Assembly: GCA_963723595.1 (NCBI GenBank)
Contig: CAVRRQ010000006.1
Coordinates: forward strand, 1,054,001-1,118,000
Reading direction: 5' to 3'
DNA: 64,000 bases
Source: RYN-230 sp963723595
GTDB lineage: Bacteria; Actinomycetota; Actinomycetes; Streptosporangiales; Streptosporangiaceae
Part shown: positions 51,727-60,867 of the stretch, one piece after another
How the letters are laid out: every line of letters starts with the position of its first letter
Position numbering within the stretch: position 1 is the first letter of the stretch
The notes under the pieces: generated by a model
Seen by the model: only the letters and a program-made list of their open reading frames with translations
The model's database searches: none
Told to the model about the DNA's origin: nothing
Program-made: the position numbers and the translations under genes

Positions 51727-52206
51727 GTGCCGGGAAGACCTGCTGCTTTCGATGAACTGGACGAGCGGATCGTGGCCGTGCTGGTGGAGGACGCCCGTGC
51801 GAGCTACGCCGACATCGGGGCCACCGTGGGACTGTCCGCGTCCGCGGTCAAGCGGCGGGTTGACCGGTTGCGCGCGTCCGGAGCGATCACCGGGTTCACC
51901 GTCACCGTGGATCCGTCGGCCCTGGGCTGGACCACGGAAGCGTACGTGGAACTGTTCTGCCGCGGCCGGACCTCACCCAGTGCCATCGGTGCCGCGCTGA
52001 GCAAATATCCCGAGGTCACCGGGGCCGCCACGATCACCGGGGAGGCGGACGCACTGCTGCATATCCGGGCCGCGGACGTGCGGCACTTCGAGCAGGTAGT
52101 GGAGCGGATCAGCGCCGAACCCTTCGTCGACCGGACCCGGAGCGTGATCGTGCTCTCGCGGCTCGTAAGCCGGGCGGACATCCTGCCGCCGAGCAATGCC
52201 GGCTGA
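51727..52206 (+). CDS. Lrp/AsnC-family transcriptional regulator
   Basis: The 159-residue protein has an N-terminal HTH (FDELDERIVAVLVEDARASY, ADIGATVGLSASAVKRRVDR) and an RAM/ligand domain (GFTVTVDPSALGWTTEAYVE, GEADALLHIRAADVRHFE). GTG 51727 is preferred; a longer frame to 51634 is not family-like. The preceding gap (51425-51726) is AT-rich near 51545-51600 (GACGAAGTAGAATAGGAG) and is probably the promoter region; I see no gene in it. Lrp proteins sense amino acids. No target is obvious. Confidence 0.88.
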   Translation: MPGRPAAFDELDERIVAVLVEDARASYADIGATVGLSASAVKRRVDRLRASGAITGFTVTVDPSALGWTTEAYVELFCRGRTSPSAIGAALSKYPEVTGAATITGEADALLHIRAADVRHFEQVVERISAEPFVDRTRSVIVLSRLVSRADILPPSNAG

Positions 52207-52284
52207 TCGCAAAGACCGGCGCGAAATTCCTGCAATACCCCATAAAGCTGCTCACGGCCAGGTCAGGGCCGCTACAGTCGGGGC

Positions 52285-52473
52285 ATGCCCAACCCCGAGC
52301 ATGATCCGTCGGCCAGCACGGCCCAGTTCCGCGCCTTCGCGAACGGGCGGAATGGCTCCGAGACGGCGCCGTGGTCGATGCGCGCATCTCGTAACCGCGT
52401 GGTGATCCTCGCGGCTGTGGTGGTCGTCGTCGCGGTGATCCTGTTCATCATCGCCCTCCTGGTCATCGGCTAG
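52285..52473 (+). CDS. Small single-pass membrane protein
   Basis: The 62-residue protein has a polar N-terminus (PNPEHDPSASTAQFRAFANG) and one C-terminal hydrophobic segment (VVILAAVVVVVAVILFIIAL). It is too short for a family call. It lies between lrp and the permease gene, with 78 and 121 bases either side. Confidence 0.6.
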   Translation: MPNPEHDPSASTAQFRAFANGRNGSETAPWSMRASRNRVVILAAVVVVVAVILFIIALLVIG

Positions 52474-52594
52474 CCCGCTGCCGCTGCTTTTCCCCGGCCC
52501 GGCCGCTGAGTTCACCCGGTGTTACCGCCGGTTCATCAGGTAGTACCGGGGGCGGGGCCGGGGACGCCGGTCGCACCAGGCAGGATGGGCAGTC

Positions 52595-54487
52595 ATGACG
52601 GTCCGTGACGCCACGCCTGACCCGCTCGCGGCGGAGGACCAGGAAGACAAGCACCGGCTGACCGCGCTCGAAGGCCTGGCCGCCCTCTCACTCGACGCCC
52701 TGTCCTCGGTGGCCTATGGTCCCGAGGCGATCGTCATCGTGCTCGCCGCGGCCGGGACCGTCGGGCTGGGCTACACCGTCCCGGTCACGATCGCGATCGT
52801 CGTGCTGCTGGCGGTCCTGGTCATCTCCTACCGGCAGGTCATCGAGGCCTTCCCCAACGGCGGCGGCGCCTATGCGGTGTCCAAACGGCACCTGGGCCGC
52901 TACGCCAGCCTCACGGCCGGGGCCTCGCTCACCGTCGACTACGTCCTGAACGCCGCGGTGGGCGTGTCCGCCGGAGTCGAGGCGTTCACGTCGGCCTTCC
53001 CTGGCCTGTATCCCGACCGGGTCTGGATCTGCCTCGGCGTGCTCGCGATCATCACCGGGGCCAACATGTGGGGCGTCGCGGAGTCCGCCCGGCTCTTCAT
53101 CGTGCCCACACTGATCTTCATCGCGTCCATCGCGATCGTGATCGCCGGCGGCCTGATCCGCTCGCATCCCGCGGTGCCTCTCACCGGGCACCTGCCGGCG
53201 GTGACGGAGTCGGTCGGCATCCTGCTGCTGCTCAAGGCGTTCGCGTCCGGCTGCTCGGCGCTGACCGGCGTGGAGGCGATCGCGAACGCGGTACCCCAGT
53301 TCCGGCAGCCACGGGCTCGCCGGGCCCAGCACACCGAGATGATGCTGGGCATCATCCTCGGCCTGATGCTGATCGGCATCGCCGTGCTGATCCGCAAGTT
53401 CCACGTCGCCCCGTCAGCGACCGAGACGACCCTGGCCCAGCTGACCGCGGCCGCCGTGGGGCACAACATCCTGTTCTACGCGATCCAGCTGATCACGACC
53501 GTCCTGCTGGCCCTGGCCGCGAACACCTCCTTCGGCGGCCTGCCCGTGCTGGCCAGCCTGCTGGCCCGGGACAACTACCTGCCGCACATGTTCGCGCTGA
53601 AGGCCGAGCGGTCGGTGTTCCGCTACGGGGTCGGGGTCCTCGCGGTGGCGGCCGCGGTGCTGCTGGTCGTGTCCAAGGGCAATACCCAGAAGCTGATCCC
53701 GGTGTTCGCCATCGGGGTGTTCGTCGGCTTCACCCTGTCCCAGGTGGGCATGGTGAGGCACTGGCACGAGCAGCACACCGATGGCTGGCTGGGCCGGGCG
53801 TTCATCAACGGGCTGGGCGCGGTACTGACCACCGTCGCGCTGGCCATCGAGCTGGTCAGCAAGTTCACCGAGGGCGCCTGGCTGGTCGTTATCGTCATCC
53901 CCCTGTTCGTGCTGTTTTTCCGCCGCATCCACCGGGCGTACGAGCAGATCGGCGTGCTGCTCGAGCTGGGGAAGATCCCGGACCCGCCGGAGCGGACCCC
54001 GGGGCTGGCCGTGGTGCCGGTGCGCGGCATGTCCCGGCTGACCCGGGAGGCGATCTCCGCCGCCCTGTCCCTGGCGGATGACGCCATCGCGGTGACGATC
54101 TGCTACCACGATCCTGACGACGAGCAGACCACCGAGCGCTTCCGTGCGCAGTGGGAGGAATGGGATCCGGGGGTGCCGCTGGTCACGCTGCACACGATGC
54201 ACCGCTCCCTCGGTCCCCCGGTGGTGGAGTACCTGCGCGCCCGGGAACAGGAAGATCCGCACCGCCGGATCGTGGTGGTGGTCCCCGAGGTCCAGCCCGA
54301 GCACTGGTGGCGGTGGTTCCTGCACAACCAGCGTGGCTTCGTGCTCAGCCAGGCCATCACGGCCGGCACCGAGAACGTCGTGGTCTGCCGGCTCCGGTTC
54401 CAGCTCAGGCATCTCGCGCCGGACGAGGACCCCGGCGATGTCCCGGGCAGCCCGTCGGCCACCACCCCGGGGCCCGTGCGTCACTGA
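52595..54487 (+). CDS. APC-superfamily permease, KimA-like potassium importer
   Basis: The 630-residue protein has 12 hydrophobic segments after LEGLAALSLDALSSVAYGPEA, which is the KimA/YdaO-type first helix, followed by SYRQVIEAFPNGGGAYAVSK and SGCSALTGVEAIANAVPQF. The C-terminal 170 residues form a soluble domain (GLAVVPVRGMSRLTREAISA to VVCRLRFQLRHL). KimA proteins take up K+ by proton symport. The 121 bases upstream do not resemble the ydaO c-di-AMP riboswitch often found before kimA genes. An amino-acid transport role is the alternative. Confidence 0.85.
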   Translation: MTVRDATPDPLAAEDQEDKHRLTALEGLAALSLDALSSVAYGPEAIVIVLAAAGTVGLGYTVPVTIAIVVLLAVLVISYRQVIEAFPNGGGAYAVSKRHLGRYASLTAGASLTVDYVLNAAVGVSAGVEAFTSAFPGLYPDRVWICLGVLAIITGANMWGVAESARLFIVPTLIFIASIAIVIAGGLIRSHPAVPLTGHLPAVTESVGILLLLKAFASGCSALTGVEAIANAVPQFRQPRARRAQHTEMMLGIILGLMLIGIAVLIRKFHVAPSATETTLAQLTAAAVGHNILFYAIQLITTVLLALAANTSFGGLPVLASLLARDNYLPHMFALKAERSVFRYGVGVLAVAAAVLLVVSKGNTQKLIPVFAIGVFVGFTLSQVGMVRHWHEQHTDGWLGRAFINGLGAVLTTVALAIELVSKFTEGAWLVVIVIPLFVLFFRRIHRAYEQIGVLLELGKIPDPPERTPGLAVVPVRGMSRLTREAISAALSLADDAIAVTICYHDPDDEQTTERFRAQWEEWDPGVPLVTLHTMHRSLGPPVVEYLRAREQEDPHRRIVVVVPEVQPEHWWRWFLHNQRGFVLSQAITAGTENVVVCRLRFQLRHLAPDEDPGDVPGSPSATTPGPVRH

Positions 54488-54611
54488 TCGGTGCGCCAGT
54501 GATCGGTGCGCCAGGATCGTGCGGTGACTGGCGGCAGGGCGAGGGTTTCCCCGCCTGCGTGGGAGGATCTTGGCGGGCGGCCCCCCGCCCCGCACCCGAC
54601 CCGGAGGACAC

Positions 54612-55247
54612 GTGCCCATCAGCGACCAGACCATCGGCGAGTTCCTGGACCAGCTGGCTGAGCGTGTCCCCGCCCCCGGCGGCGGCGCCGCCGCGGCGCT
54701 GCTCGCCGCCCAGGGCGCGGCGCTACTGGGCATGGTGGCCCGGTACACCACCGGCGAGAAGTACGCCGAGCACCAGGTGACGATCGCCCGGATCATCACC
54801 GAGGTGGACGAGCTGCGGGGCATCGCGCTGCGGCTGGCCGACGCGGACGCGGACGCGTTCCTGGCCGTGGCCGACGCCTACCGGCTGCCCCGGTCCACGG
54901 AGCAGGAGACGGCCGACCGGGCGGCGGCCGTCGCCCAGGCTCTCTCCAACGCCGCCTGGCCCCCGGCCCAGGTCATCAGCCTGGCCGGGATGGTGGTCGA
55001 CCTCGCCGAGGCGCTGGCCGTGATCGGCAACCGCAACGTGATCAGCGACGTGGCCGCCGCAGCCGAGAGCGCCCGGGCCGCCGCGTCCACGGCCCGGGTC
55101 AACGTGGAAATCAACCTGGCGTCCATCTCCGACGAGCGGGCCAGCCTGGAAATGATCGCCGAGACCGGGAAGGCAGACGACATCATCAGCCGGGCCGACC
55201 AGATCACCGCCACCGTGCGCGAGCAGATCCGCGGCCGGACCGCCTAA
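54612..55247 (+). CDS. Cyclodeaminase/cyclohydrolase-family protein (FTCD_C)
   Basis: The all-helical 211-residue protein matches the formiminotransferase-cyclodeaminase C-terminal family: SDQTIGEFLDQLAERVPAPG, GGGAAAALLAAQGAALLGMV, RLADADADAFLAVADAYRLP and AIGNRNVISDVAAAAESA (here VIGNRN). It handles folate one-carbon units such as formimino- or methenyl-THF, though stand-alone copies are poorly studied. GTG 54612 has GGAGG four bases upstream. It is monocistronic. Confidence 0.85.
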   Translation: MPISDQTIGEFLDQLAERVPAPGGGAAAALLAAQGAALLGMVARYTTGEKYAEHQVTIARIITEVDELRGIALRLADADADAFLAVADAYRLPRSTEQETADRAAAVAQALSNAAWPPAQVISLAGMVVDLAEALAVIGNRNVISDVAAAAESARAAASTARVNVEINLASISDERASLEMIAETGKADDIISRADQITATVREQIRGRTA

Positions 55248-55249
55248 CG

Positions 55250-55534
55250 TCAGGCCTGGCCTGGCTCGAAGCCGGCGCTGCTGAGCATCCGGCGCAGGTC
55301 GAGCACGGTCTGCTCGTCGATGTCCTTGCCCCGGGGCTGCTCGATGAACTCCTTCTGGGTCCCGATCGTCACGTCGAGCTTGCCGCCATGCTGCTCCACC
55401 GTGGTGCCGACCGCGTCGAGCAGCGACACGACCTCCCTCCACTCGATGTTGTGGCTGACCGGATGCTCGAAGATCCTGCGCAGCGTGGTGCGGTGGTGGT
55501 TGCTCAGGTGGTCCGGCTCTGGTGTTACGGACAT
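55250..55534 (-). CDS. Conserved actinobacterial small protein of unknown function
   Basis: The 94-residue protein begins MSVTPEPDHLSNHHRTTLRR, then IFEHPVSHNIEWREVVSLLD and GGKLDVTIGTQKEF, with RGKDIDEQTVLDLRRMLSSA at the end. The beta-strand/helix order (GKLDVTIG preceded by WREVVSLLD) recalls the HicA double-stranded RNA-binding fold, but no HicB partner is adjacent. It is convergent with the cyclodeaminase gene (two bases between stops). Confidence 0.65.
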   Translation of the reverse strand: MSVTPEPDHLSNHHRTTLRRIFEHPVSHNIEWREVVSLLDAVGTTVEQHGGKLDVTIGTQKEFIEQPRGKDIDEQTVLDLRRMLSSAGFEPGQA

Positions 55535-55590
55535 TCATCCTCCCGTTGTCCCTGCCACCTTAGTGACCCGGGGCCACCTGGCTTCCGCTG

Positions 55591-55790
55591 CCGATCATGG
55601 GGATGAGGTGTTCGGGTTCGGCCGGGGCACCGTCGCCGAGTACACCGCGGCCCGCGAAGACAAGCTCGCCCGCATGCCGGCCGGCCTCACCTTCGAGCAG
55701 GCCGCGGTAGTGCCGGTATCCGCGGTCACGCGGGGAAGGTCGCCATCACCCTTCGCTGATCGTTTCCCGGCCGCTGAGGCCTACTAGCCC
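55591..55790 (+). pseudogene. Quinone oxidoreductase / zinc-type alcohol dehydrogenase remnant
   Basis: Plus-strand sequence reads GDEVFGFGRGTVAEYTAAR, EDKLARMPAGLTFEQAAVVP and VSAVT, an obvious piece of the MDR N-terminal domain. It breaks off abruptly and continues as GKVAITLR in another frame, resembling the C-terminal end of the same family. The central Rossmann domain has been deleted. Confidence 0.6.
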
Positions 55791-55850
55791 AACCGCCGGG
55801 AAGACCCTTAGCGAGACAGACCCGCGGGACGCGCTGGCGGGAGGTAGCTC

Positions 55851-56741
55851 TTGACCATGATGGGGGTTGGCGTGCTTGACCTCCGCTACCGGCATGTTGA
55901 CGTGTTCAGCCGGCGGGCGTTTCAGGGCAACGGCCTGGTGGTGGTCCTGGATGCGGAGAACCTGTCCACGGCAATGATGCAGGCGCTTACCCGGGAGGTC
56001 CGCCAGTTCGAGACGGCGTTCCTGGCCGGTGTGGACCTGCCGGGCCGGTCGGCCCGGCTGCGGATCTTCACTGAGGACGAGGAACTGGACTTCGCTGGTC
56101 ATCCGGTGCTGGGCGCTGCGGCCGTGCTGCACACCCTGTTGCCGGCCGCGGAAGCGGAAGAGGGCTGGGCCCTGGCGGTGGCGCAGCGGACGGTCGAGGT
56201 CCGGACCCGCGGTGCGGGCCGATGGGTGGACGCGACCATGGATCAGGGCGTCCCGGCGCTCGGCCCGGCGATAACGGGTGAGCTGGCGGAGGCCTACCGC
56301 GACGCCCTGAACCTGCCCCGTGGCCACCTGCATCCGGCGCTGCCGATGCAGGTGGTCAGCACCGGTCTGCCCTACCTGATCGTGCCGGTTCGGAGCGGAC
56401 TGGACGGTGCCCGGATAAGCCACCCGGGCTTCGAGGGGCTTCTTGAGGCCAGTGGAGCGAAGTTCGTCTATGTGCTTGACCCGGACCGCCCGGAGGGCCG
56501 CACTTGGGACAATGCCGGCCGGGTGGAGGATGTCGCGACTGGCAGCGCGGCCGGCCCAGCTGCTGGCTACCTGCTGCACCACGGCGTCCGTCCCGCCGGG
56601 GAACCCATCCTGGTCCACCAGGGCCGGTTCACCGGGCGGCCCAGCACGATCGAAGTTCGTCCTGGCCCGGACGGCCAGCTATGGGTCGGCGGGCCGGTGG
56701 CCCCGGTCGCCGCCGGATGCTTCCACGCCGACCTGACGTGA
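55851..56741 (+). CDS. PhzF-family isomerase/epimerase
   Basis: The 296-residue protein shows the diaminopimelate-epimerase-like PhzF fold: YRHVDVFSRRAFQGNGLVVV, catalytic Glu54 (RQFETAFL), FTEDEELDFAGHPVLGAAAV and DVATGSAAGPAAGYLLHHG. PhzF-type enzymes isomerise small acids; the substrate is unknown here. TTG 55851 has GGAGG six bases upstream; ATG 55857 is an alternative start. It is convergent with the polyol dehydrogenase gene. Confidence 0.88.
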   Translation: MTMMGVGVLDLRYRHVDVFSRRAFQGNGLVVVLDAENLSTAMMQALTREVRQFETAFLAGVDLPGRSARLRIFTEDEELDFAGHPVLGAAAVLHTLLPAAEAEEGWALAVAQRTVEVRTRGAGRWVDATMDQGVPALGPAITGELAEAYRDALNLPRGHLHPALPMQVVSTGLPYLIVPVRSGLDGARISHPGFEGLLEASGAKFVYVLDPDRPEGRTWDNAGRVEDVATGSAAGPAAGYLLHHGVRPAGEPILVHQGRFTGRPSTIEVRPGPDGQLWVGGPVAPVAAGCFHADLT

Positions 56742-56819
56742 CCGCTGCGCGCGGATCCGGCACCGCTGCAGCACATTCAGGAGCCACATTCAGTGCGGGA
56801 CCGGCTGGTGGGGGGACAC

Positions 56820-57821
56820 TCAGGCCGCCGGGGCCACCTGGAGCTTGATGCCCTCGCCGTCGCGGACGCCGGCCAGCGCCCCGGCGAACTGGTCGAGGGC
56901 GAAGGAGGGGCTCAGCAGCGGGCTCGTGTTGATGGTGCCCGCCGCCATCAGGTCGGCGGCCGCGCCGAAGCTGTTCAGCACGGCCATCGACCCGAGCACG
57001 GTGATCTCGTCGTTGTAGATGCGGAACGGGGACAGCGACACGCTGGCGTCCCCGCTGGCCACGCCGAAGATCAGCAGCCGGCCACCGCGATCGAGCGAGG
57101 CGAACGCCGCCTCGATCGCGCCGGGCGCCCCGGTCGCGTCCACCGCCACGCCGAAGGGGCCGTGATCGAGCGCGGAGACATCCTCGGCGGCGCTGGCCGC
57201 GCCGACGGCCCTGGCCGCCGCCAGCCGGGCCGCCTTCCGGTCGACCACGCTGACGGAGCGGGCGCCCGCGTCGTTGAGCAGCTGGAGGAGCAGCAGGCCC
57301 ATGGTGCCCGCGCCGATCAGCAGGACGTCGTGGCCGAGGACCGGGCCGAGCCGGCGCAGCCCGTGCACGGCGCAGGACAGCGGCTCGATGAGCGCGCCCT
57401 GGGCATCATCCACGCTGTCCGGGATGCGGTAGGCGTTCACCGCGGGCACGGCGACGTACTCGGCGAACGCGCCGTTCACGGTGTCCCCGATCGCATTCCA
57501 GTTCGCGCAGAGATTTCCGCGCCCGCTGCGGCAGGCCGGGCAGTGCCCGCAGAACAGCGAGGGATCCACGGCGACCCGCGCGCCCTCCGGCCAGTCGCCG
57601 GGCACGCCGGCACCGCGGGCCACGATCCGGCCGGCGAACTCGTGGCCCGGGATGATCGGGTACGGCGTGGGAGGGAACTCGCCGTCGGCGATGTGCAGGT
57701 CAGTGCCGCAGATGCCGCAGATCCCCACCTGGATGACCAGCTCGCCGTGCTGCGGCGCCGGGTCGGCGGCCTCGGTGATCGTGAGCTGGCCAGGCGCCTC
57801 CCAGATGACAGCACGCATCAT
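56820..57821 (-). CDS. Zinc-dependent alcohol/polyol dehydrogenase (sorbitol-dehydrogenase-like)
   Basis: The MDR protein (333 residues) carries the catalytic zinc site (GICGICGTDLH, GHEFAG), the structural zinc cysteines (CGHCPACRSGRGNLC) and the cofactor loop VLLIGAGTMGLLLLQLL followed by SVVDRK. These oxidise polyols such as sorbitol, xylitol or mannitol to ketoses with NAD+. It is the last gene of the sugar-type ABC operon (61 bases after the ATPase gene), so it probably handles the imported polyol. Confidence 0.88.
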   Translation of the reverse strand: MMRAVIWEAPGQLTITEAADPAPQHGELVIQVGICGICGTDLHIADGEFPPTPYPIIPGHEFAGRIVARGAGVPGDWPEGARVAVDPSLFCGHCPACRSGRGNLCANWNAIGDTVNGAFAEYVAVPAVNAYRIPDSVDDAQGALIEPLSCAVHGLRRLGPVLGHDVLLIGAGTMGLLLLQLLNDAGARSVSVVDRKAARLAAARAVGAASAAEDVSALDHGPFGVAVDATGAPGAIEAAFASLDRGGRLLIFGVASGDASVSLSPFRIYNDEITVLGSMAVLNSFGAAADLMAAGTINTSPLLSPSFALDQFAGALAGVRDGEGIKLQVAPAA

Positions 57822-57882
57822 GTCCTCTCAGGGTCGCGGTCACGGTGATGTTCCGGGTGCCCTCCCCGGCGGCTGGCCGCGC

Positions 57883-58956
57883 TCATTCGCCGATCCGCTG
57901 CTCCGTGCCCGCATCGAACATGTGCAGGTGCGTGGTGTCCACCCCGACCTTGACGATGTCCCCGTGCCGGGGGTGATCGCGGCCAGACCTGACGATGACG
58001 CTGCTCTCCGGGTCGTCAGCCAGGTGGCCGTAGATGTAGGAGTCGCTGCCCAGGTCCTCGACCAGGGCAACCTTGACCGTCAGCTCGCCGTCGCCGATGT
58101 TCAGGTGCTCGGGCCGGACCCCGACGATCAGCTTCCCGTGGCCCTGGGCGGCGTGCAGCTGGGCGTCGGCGAGCCGGAGCGTGGTGGTGCCCAGGTGGAG
58201 GCCGCCGGAATCCGCGGTGGCCTCGAAGCGGTTCATGGCCGGCGAGCCGATGAACCCGGCCACGAACACATTCGCCGGCCGGTCATAAAGCTCCGTGGGC
58301 GAGGCGAACTGCTGCAGCTGCCCGGCCCGCATGACCGCCACCCGCTCGCCCATGGTCATGGCTTCCACCTGGTCATGGGTCACGTAGACGGTCGTCACCT
58401 CCAGCCGGCGCTGCAGTTCGGCGATCTGCGTGCGGGTTGACACCCGCAGCTGGGCGTCCAGGTTGGACAGCGGCTCGTCCATGCAGAAGACCTTGGGCTC
58501 ACGGACGATGGCGCGGCCCATGGCTACCCGCTGGCGCTGCCCGCCGGACAGGTTGCGCGGCTTGCGGTCCAGGAACGCCTCCAGGTCCAGCAGCTTGGCC
58601 GCCTCCCGGACCCGGCGGGCGCGCTCGTCCTTGGCCACGCCCTGCATCTTCAGCGCGAAGCCCATGTTCTCGCCGACCGTCTTGCTCGGGTAGAGCGCGT
58701 AGTTCTGGAACACCATCGCGATGTCCCGGTCCCGGGACGGCACGCCCACCATGTCCTTGCCGTCGATACGGATCGACCCGCCGTCTATCTCTTCCAGCCC
58801 GGCCAGCATCCGCAGGGCGGTGGTCTTGCCGCAGCCCGACGGGCCCACCATGACCACGAACTCGCCGTCCCTGATGGCCAGCTGGAGCTCATCCACCGCG
58901 GGCCGCTCCGCGCCCGGGTAGATGCACGTCGCGCTGTCGTACGTGACCTCAGCCAT
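57883..58956 (-). CDS. Sugar-type ABC transporter ATPase (UgpC/MalK-like)
   Basis: The 357-residue ATPase has Walker A GPSGCGKTTALRM, Q-loop FQNYALYPSK, signature LSGGQRQRVAMGRAI, Walker B VFCMDEPLSNLDA and H-loop THDQVEAMT. A C-terminal TOBE/OB domain follows (GVRPEHLNIGDGE). It lies 45 bases downstream of the second permease gene in the same operon. Confidence 0.92.
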   Translation of the reverse strand: MAEVTYDSATCIYPGAERPAVDELQLAIRDGEFVVMVGPSGCGKTTALRMLAGLEEIDGGSIRIDGKDMVGVPSRDRDIAMVFQNYALYPSKTVGENMGFALKMQGVAKDERARRVREAAKLLDLEAFLDRKPRNLSGGQRQRVAMGRAIVREPKVFCMDEPLSNLDAQLRVSTRTQIAELQRRLEVTTVYVTHDQVEAMTMGERVAVMRAGQLQQFASPTELYDRPANVFVAGFIGSPAMNRFEATADSGGLHLGTTTLRLADAQLHAAQGHGKLIVGVRPEHLNIGDGELTVKVALVEDLGSDSYIYGHLADDPESSVIVRSGRDHPRHGDIVKVGVDTTHLHMFDAGTEQRIGE

Positions 58957-59001
58957 GATCGACTCCCGTGTTCAACGTGCCCGTGCTCACTTTGCCCGTG
59001 C

Positions 59002-59883
59002 TCACTTGATGGCCCCGAAGGACAGGCCGCGCACCAGCTGGCGCTGGGCCACCCACCCGGCCAGGATGACGGGCAGCGTCGCCACCGTCGCCGCCGCGGC
59101 CAGCTGGGCGAAATACAGGCCCTCGGACGAGATGAAGCCGACCAGGAACACCGGCACCGTCGCGGCCTGGGTCGCGGTGAGGTTCACCGCGAAGAAGAAC
59201 TCATTCCAGGAGAAGATGCAGCAGATCAGTGCGGTGGCCGCGATGCCGGGCGCGACGACCGGCAAGATCACTTCGGTCACTGTCCGGCGCAGCGGCGCCC
59301 CGTCCATCTCGGCCGCCTCCAGCAGTTCGCCCGGCACCTCCAGGAAGAACGACCGCATCATCCACACCGCGATCGGCAGGTTCATCGCGGTGTAGAGGAT
59401 CACCAGGGTGAAGATGTTGTCCAGCATGTGCAGGTCACGCGCGGCGATGTAGATCGGGATGATCGCGGCGACCACCGGCAGCATCTTGGTGCTGATGAAG
59501 AAGAACAGCACGTCGCGCGTCCTGCGCACCGGGCGCAGCGAGAGCGCGAACGCGCAGGGTGTGGCCAGCAGCAGGACCAGGATCGTGGACACGATGGTGG
59601 CGAACGCCGAGTTCGCCACGAACGGCCAGATGCCGCTGGAGAACACCGCCTTGTACTGCGACAGGGTGGGCGAGAAGAACAGGTGCGGGGTGTTGGTGTA
59701 CGCCTGGACCTCGGTCTTGAAGGACGTGAGCACCATCCACAGGACCGGGAAGAAGAAGACGATGCCGACGATCCAGCCGACGATGCCGAGGGGGAGGCTG
59801 TTGCCCCGCTTCTTCCTGCGGAGTACCTGCCGCGGGGGGGTGGCCGGGCCAGCTTCCGCCGCGGCGATGTCTGCGCTTGTCAT
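59002..59883 (-). CDS. Sugar-type ABC transporter permease (MalG-like)
   Basis: The 293-residue permease has six hydrophobic segments starting PLGIVGWIVGIVFFFPVLWM and the EAA loop LLEAAEMDGAPLRRTVTEVI. The sequence RSFFLEVPGELLEAA is typical of the MalG/polyol subfamily. Its ATG overlaps the upstream permease stop by four bases. Confidence 0.92.
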   Translation of the reverse strand: MTSADIAAAEAGPATPPRQVLRRKKRGNSLPLGIVGWIVGIVFFFPVLWMVLTSFKTEVQAYTNTPHLFFSPTLSQYKAVFSSGIWPFVANSAFATIVSTILVLLLATPCAFALSLRPVRRTRDVLFFFISTKMLPVVAAIIPIYIAARDLHMLDNIFTLVILYTAMNLPIAVWMMRSFFLEVPGELLEAAEMDGAPLRRTVTEVILPVVAPGIAATALICCIFSWNEFFFAVNLTATQAATVPVFLVGFISSEGLYFAQLAAAATVATLPVILAGWVAQRQLVRGLSFGAIK

Positions 59884-60818
59884 GCCGCCTGCTCCGTCCC
59901 GGAGAACGAGGTGAAGATCAGCCGCAGCGCGAAGGTGGCGATGATGATCGTCGCGACGACGACCACTACGCCCATCGCGGCCGCCTGGCCGACCTGGAAG
60001 CCCAGGAAGGCCCGCTGGTAGATGTAGAAGGGCAGGTTGGCACTGGAGATGCCGGGGCCGCCCTGGGTCATCATGTACACCGCGTCGAACTCGTTGACCA
60101 CGTAGATGGCACCCAGCACGATGCCCAGCTCGATGTACCGGCGCAGGTGCGGGAGGGTCAGCTCGCGGAAGATCTGCAGCGGCCGCGCACCGTCAGTGCT
60201 GGCCGCCTCCAGGATGTCCTTGGGCTGGCTCTGCAGCCCGGCCAGCACGAGCAGCATCATGAACGGCGTCCATTGCCAGATCATCTCGATCATCACCGAG
60301 CCCAGCGGGAAGCTGCCGATCCAGTTGAACTGGCCGATGCCGAACGGCCGGAGCAGGAAGTTGACGATGCCGAACGTGGGATCGAGCATGATCGTCTTCC
60401 ACACCAGCGCGCCGGCCACGGGCATGACCAGGAACGGGGTGATCAGCAGGGTGCGCACGATGCCCCGGCCGAGGAACTTCCGGTCCAGCAGCAGGGCCAG
60501 GGCGACGCCGATCACCATCGCGATCAGGACCGTGCCCACGGTCATGATGACCGTGTTCACCGCGGTCGTGCGGAACTGGCTGTCCTGGAACACCTCCACG
60601 TAGTTGGTGAACCCGACGAAGTGCTGGGAGCCGGGCCGGACCAGGCTCCACGACTGCAGCGAGTACCAGAGCGTCAGCAGGAACGGCAGCTGGGTGACGA
60701 TGATCGTGAAGACCAGCGCGGGCAGCAGCGGCGCCCGGCGGACCCAGCCCTGGCGGCGGCGGTCGGGGCGCGCCCGGGCGGGGCGCGCGGCGGCAACCGG
60801 CGGGGCGATCGTGGTCAT
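59880..60818 (-). CDS. Sugar-type ABC transporter permease (MalF-like)
   Basis: The 312-residue permease has LLPALVFTIIVTQLPFLLTL as first helix, FVGFTNYVEVFQD, and EAA loop ILEAASTDGARPLQIFRELT. The Pro/Arg-rich N-terminus is cytosolic. GGAGG lies ahead of ATG 60818. It follows the binding-protein gene by 49 bases. Confidence 0.92.
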   Translation of the reverse strand: MTTIAPPVAAARPARARPDRRRQGWVRRAPLLPALVFTIIVTQLPFLLTLWYSLQSWSLVRPGSQHFVGFTNYVEVFQDSQFRTTAVNTVIMTVGTVLIAMVIGVALALLLDRKFLGRGIVRTLLITPFLVMPVAGALVWKTIMLDPTFGIVNFLLRPFGIGQFNWIGSFPLGSVMIEMIWQWTPFMMLLVLAGLQSQPKDILEAASTDGARPLQIFRELTLPHLRRYIELGIVLGAIYVVNEFDAVYMMTQGGPGISSANLPFYIYQRAFLGFQVGQAAAMGVVVVVATIIIATFALRLIFTSFSGTEQAA

Positions 60819-60867
60819 CGGGACCTCCGGGAGGGTGCGGTGCGTGGCCTGCAGCCGGCGCTGGCCA

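Noticed and set aside
52474..52594. c-di-AMP (ydaO) riboswitch before the KimA-like gene
   Set aside because: The 121 bases lack the conserved ydaO core sequences and are too short for the full motif.
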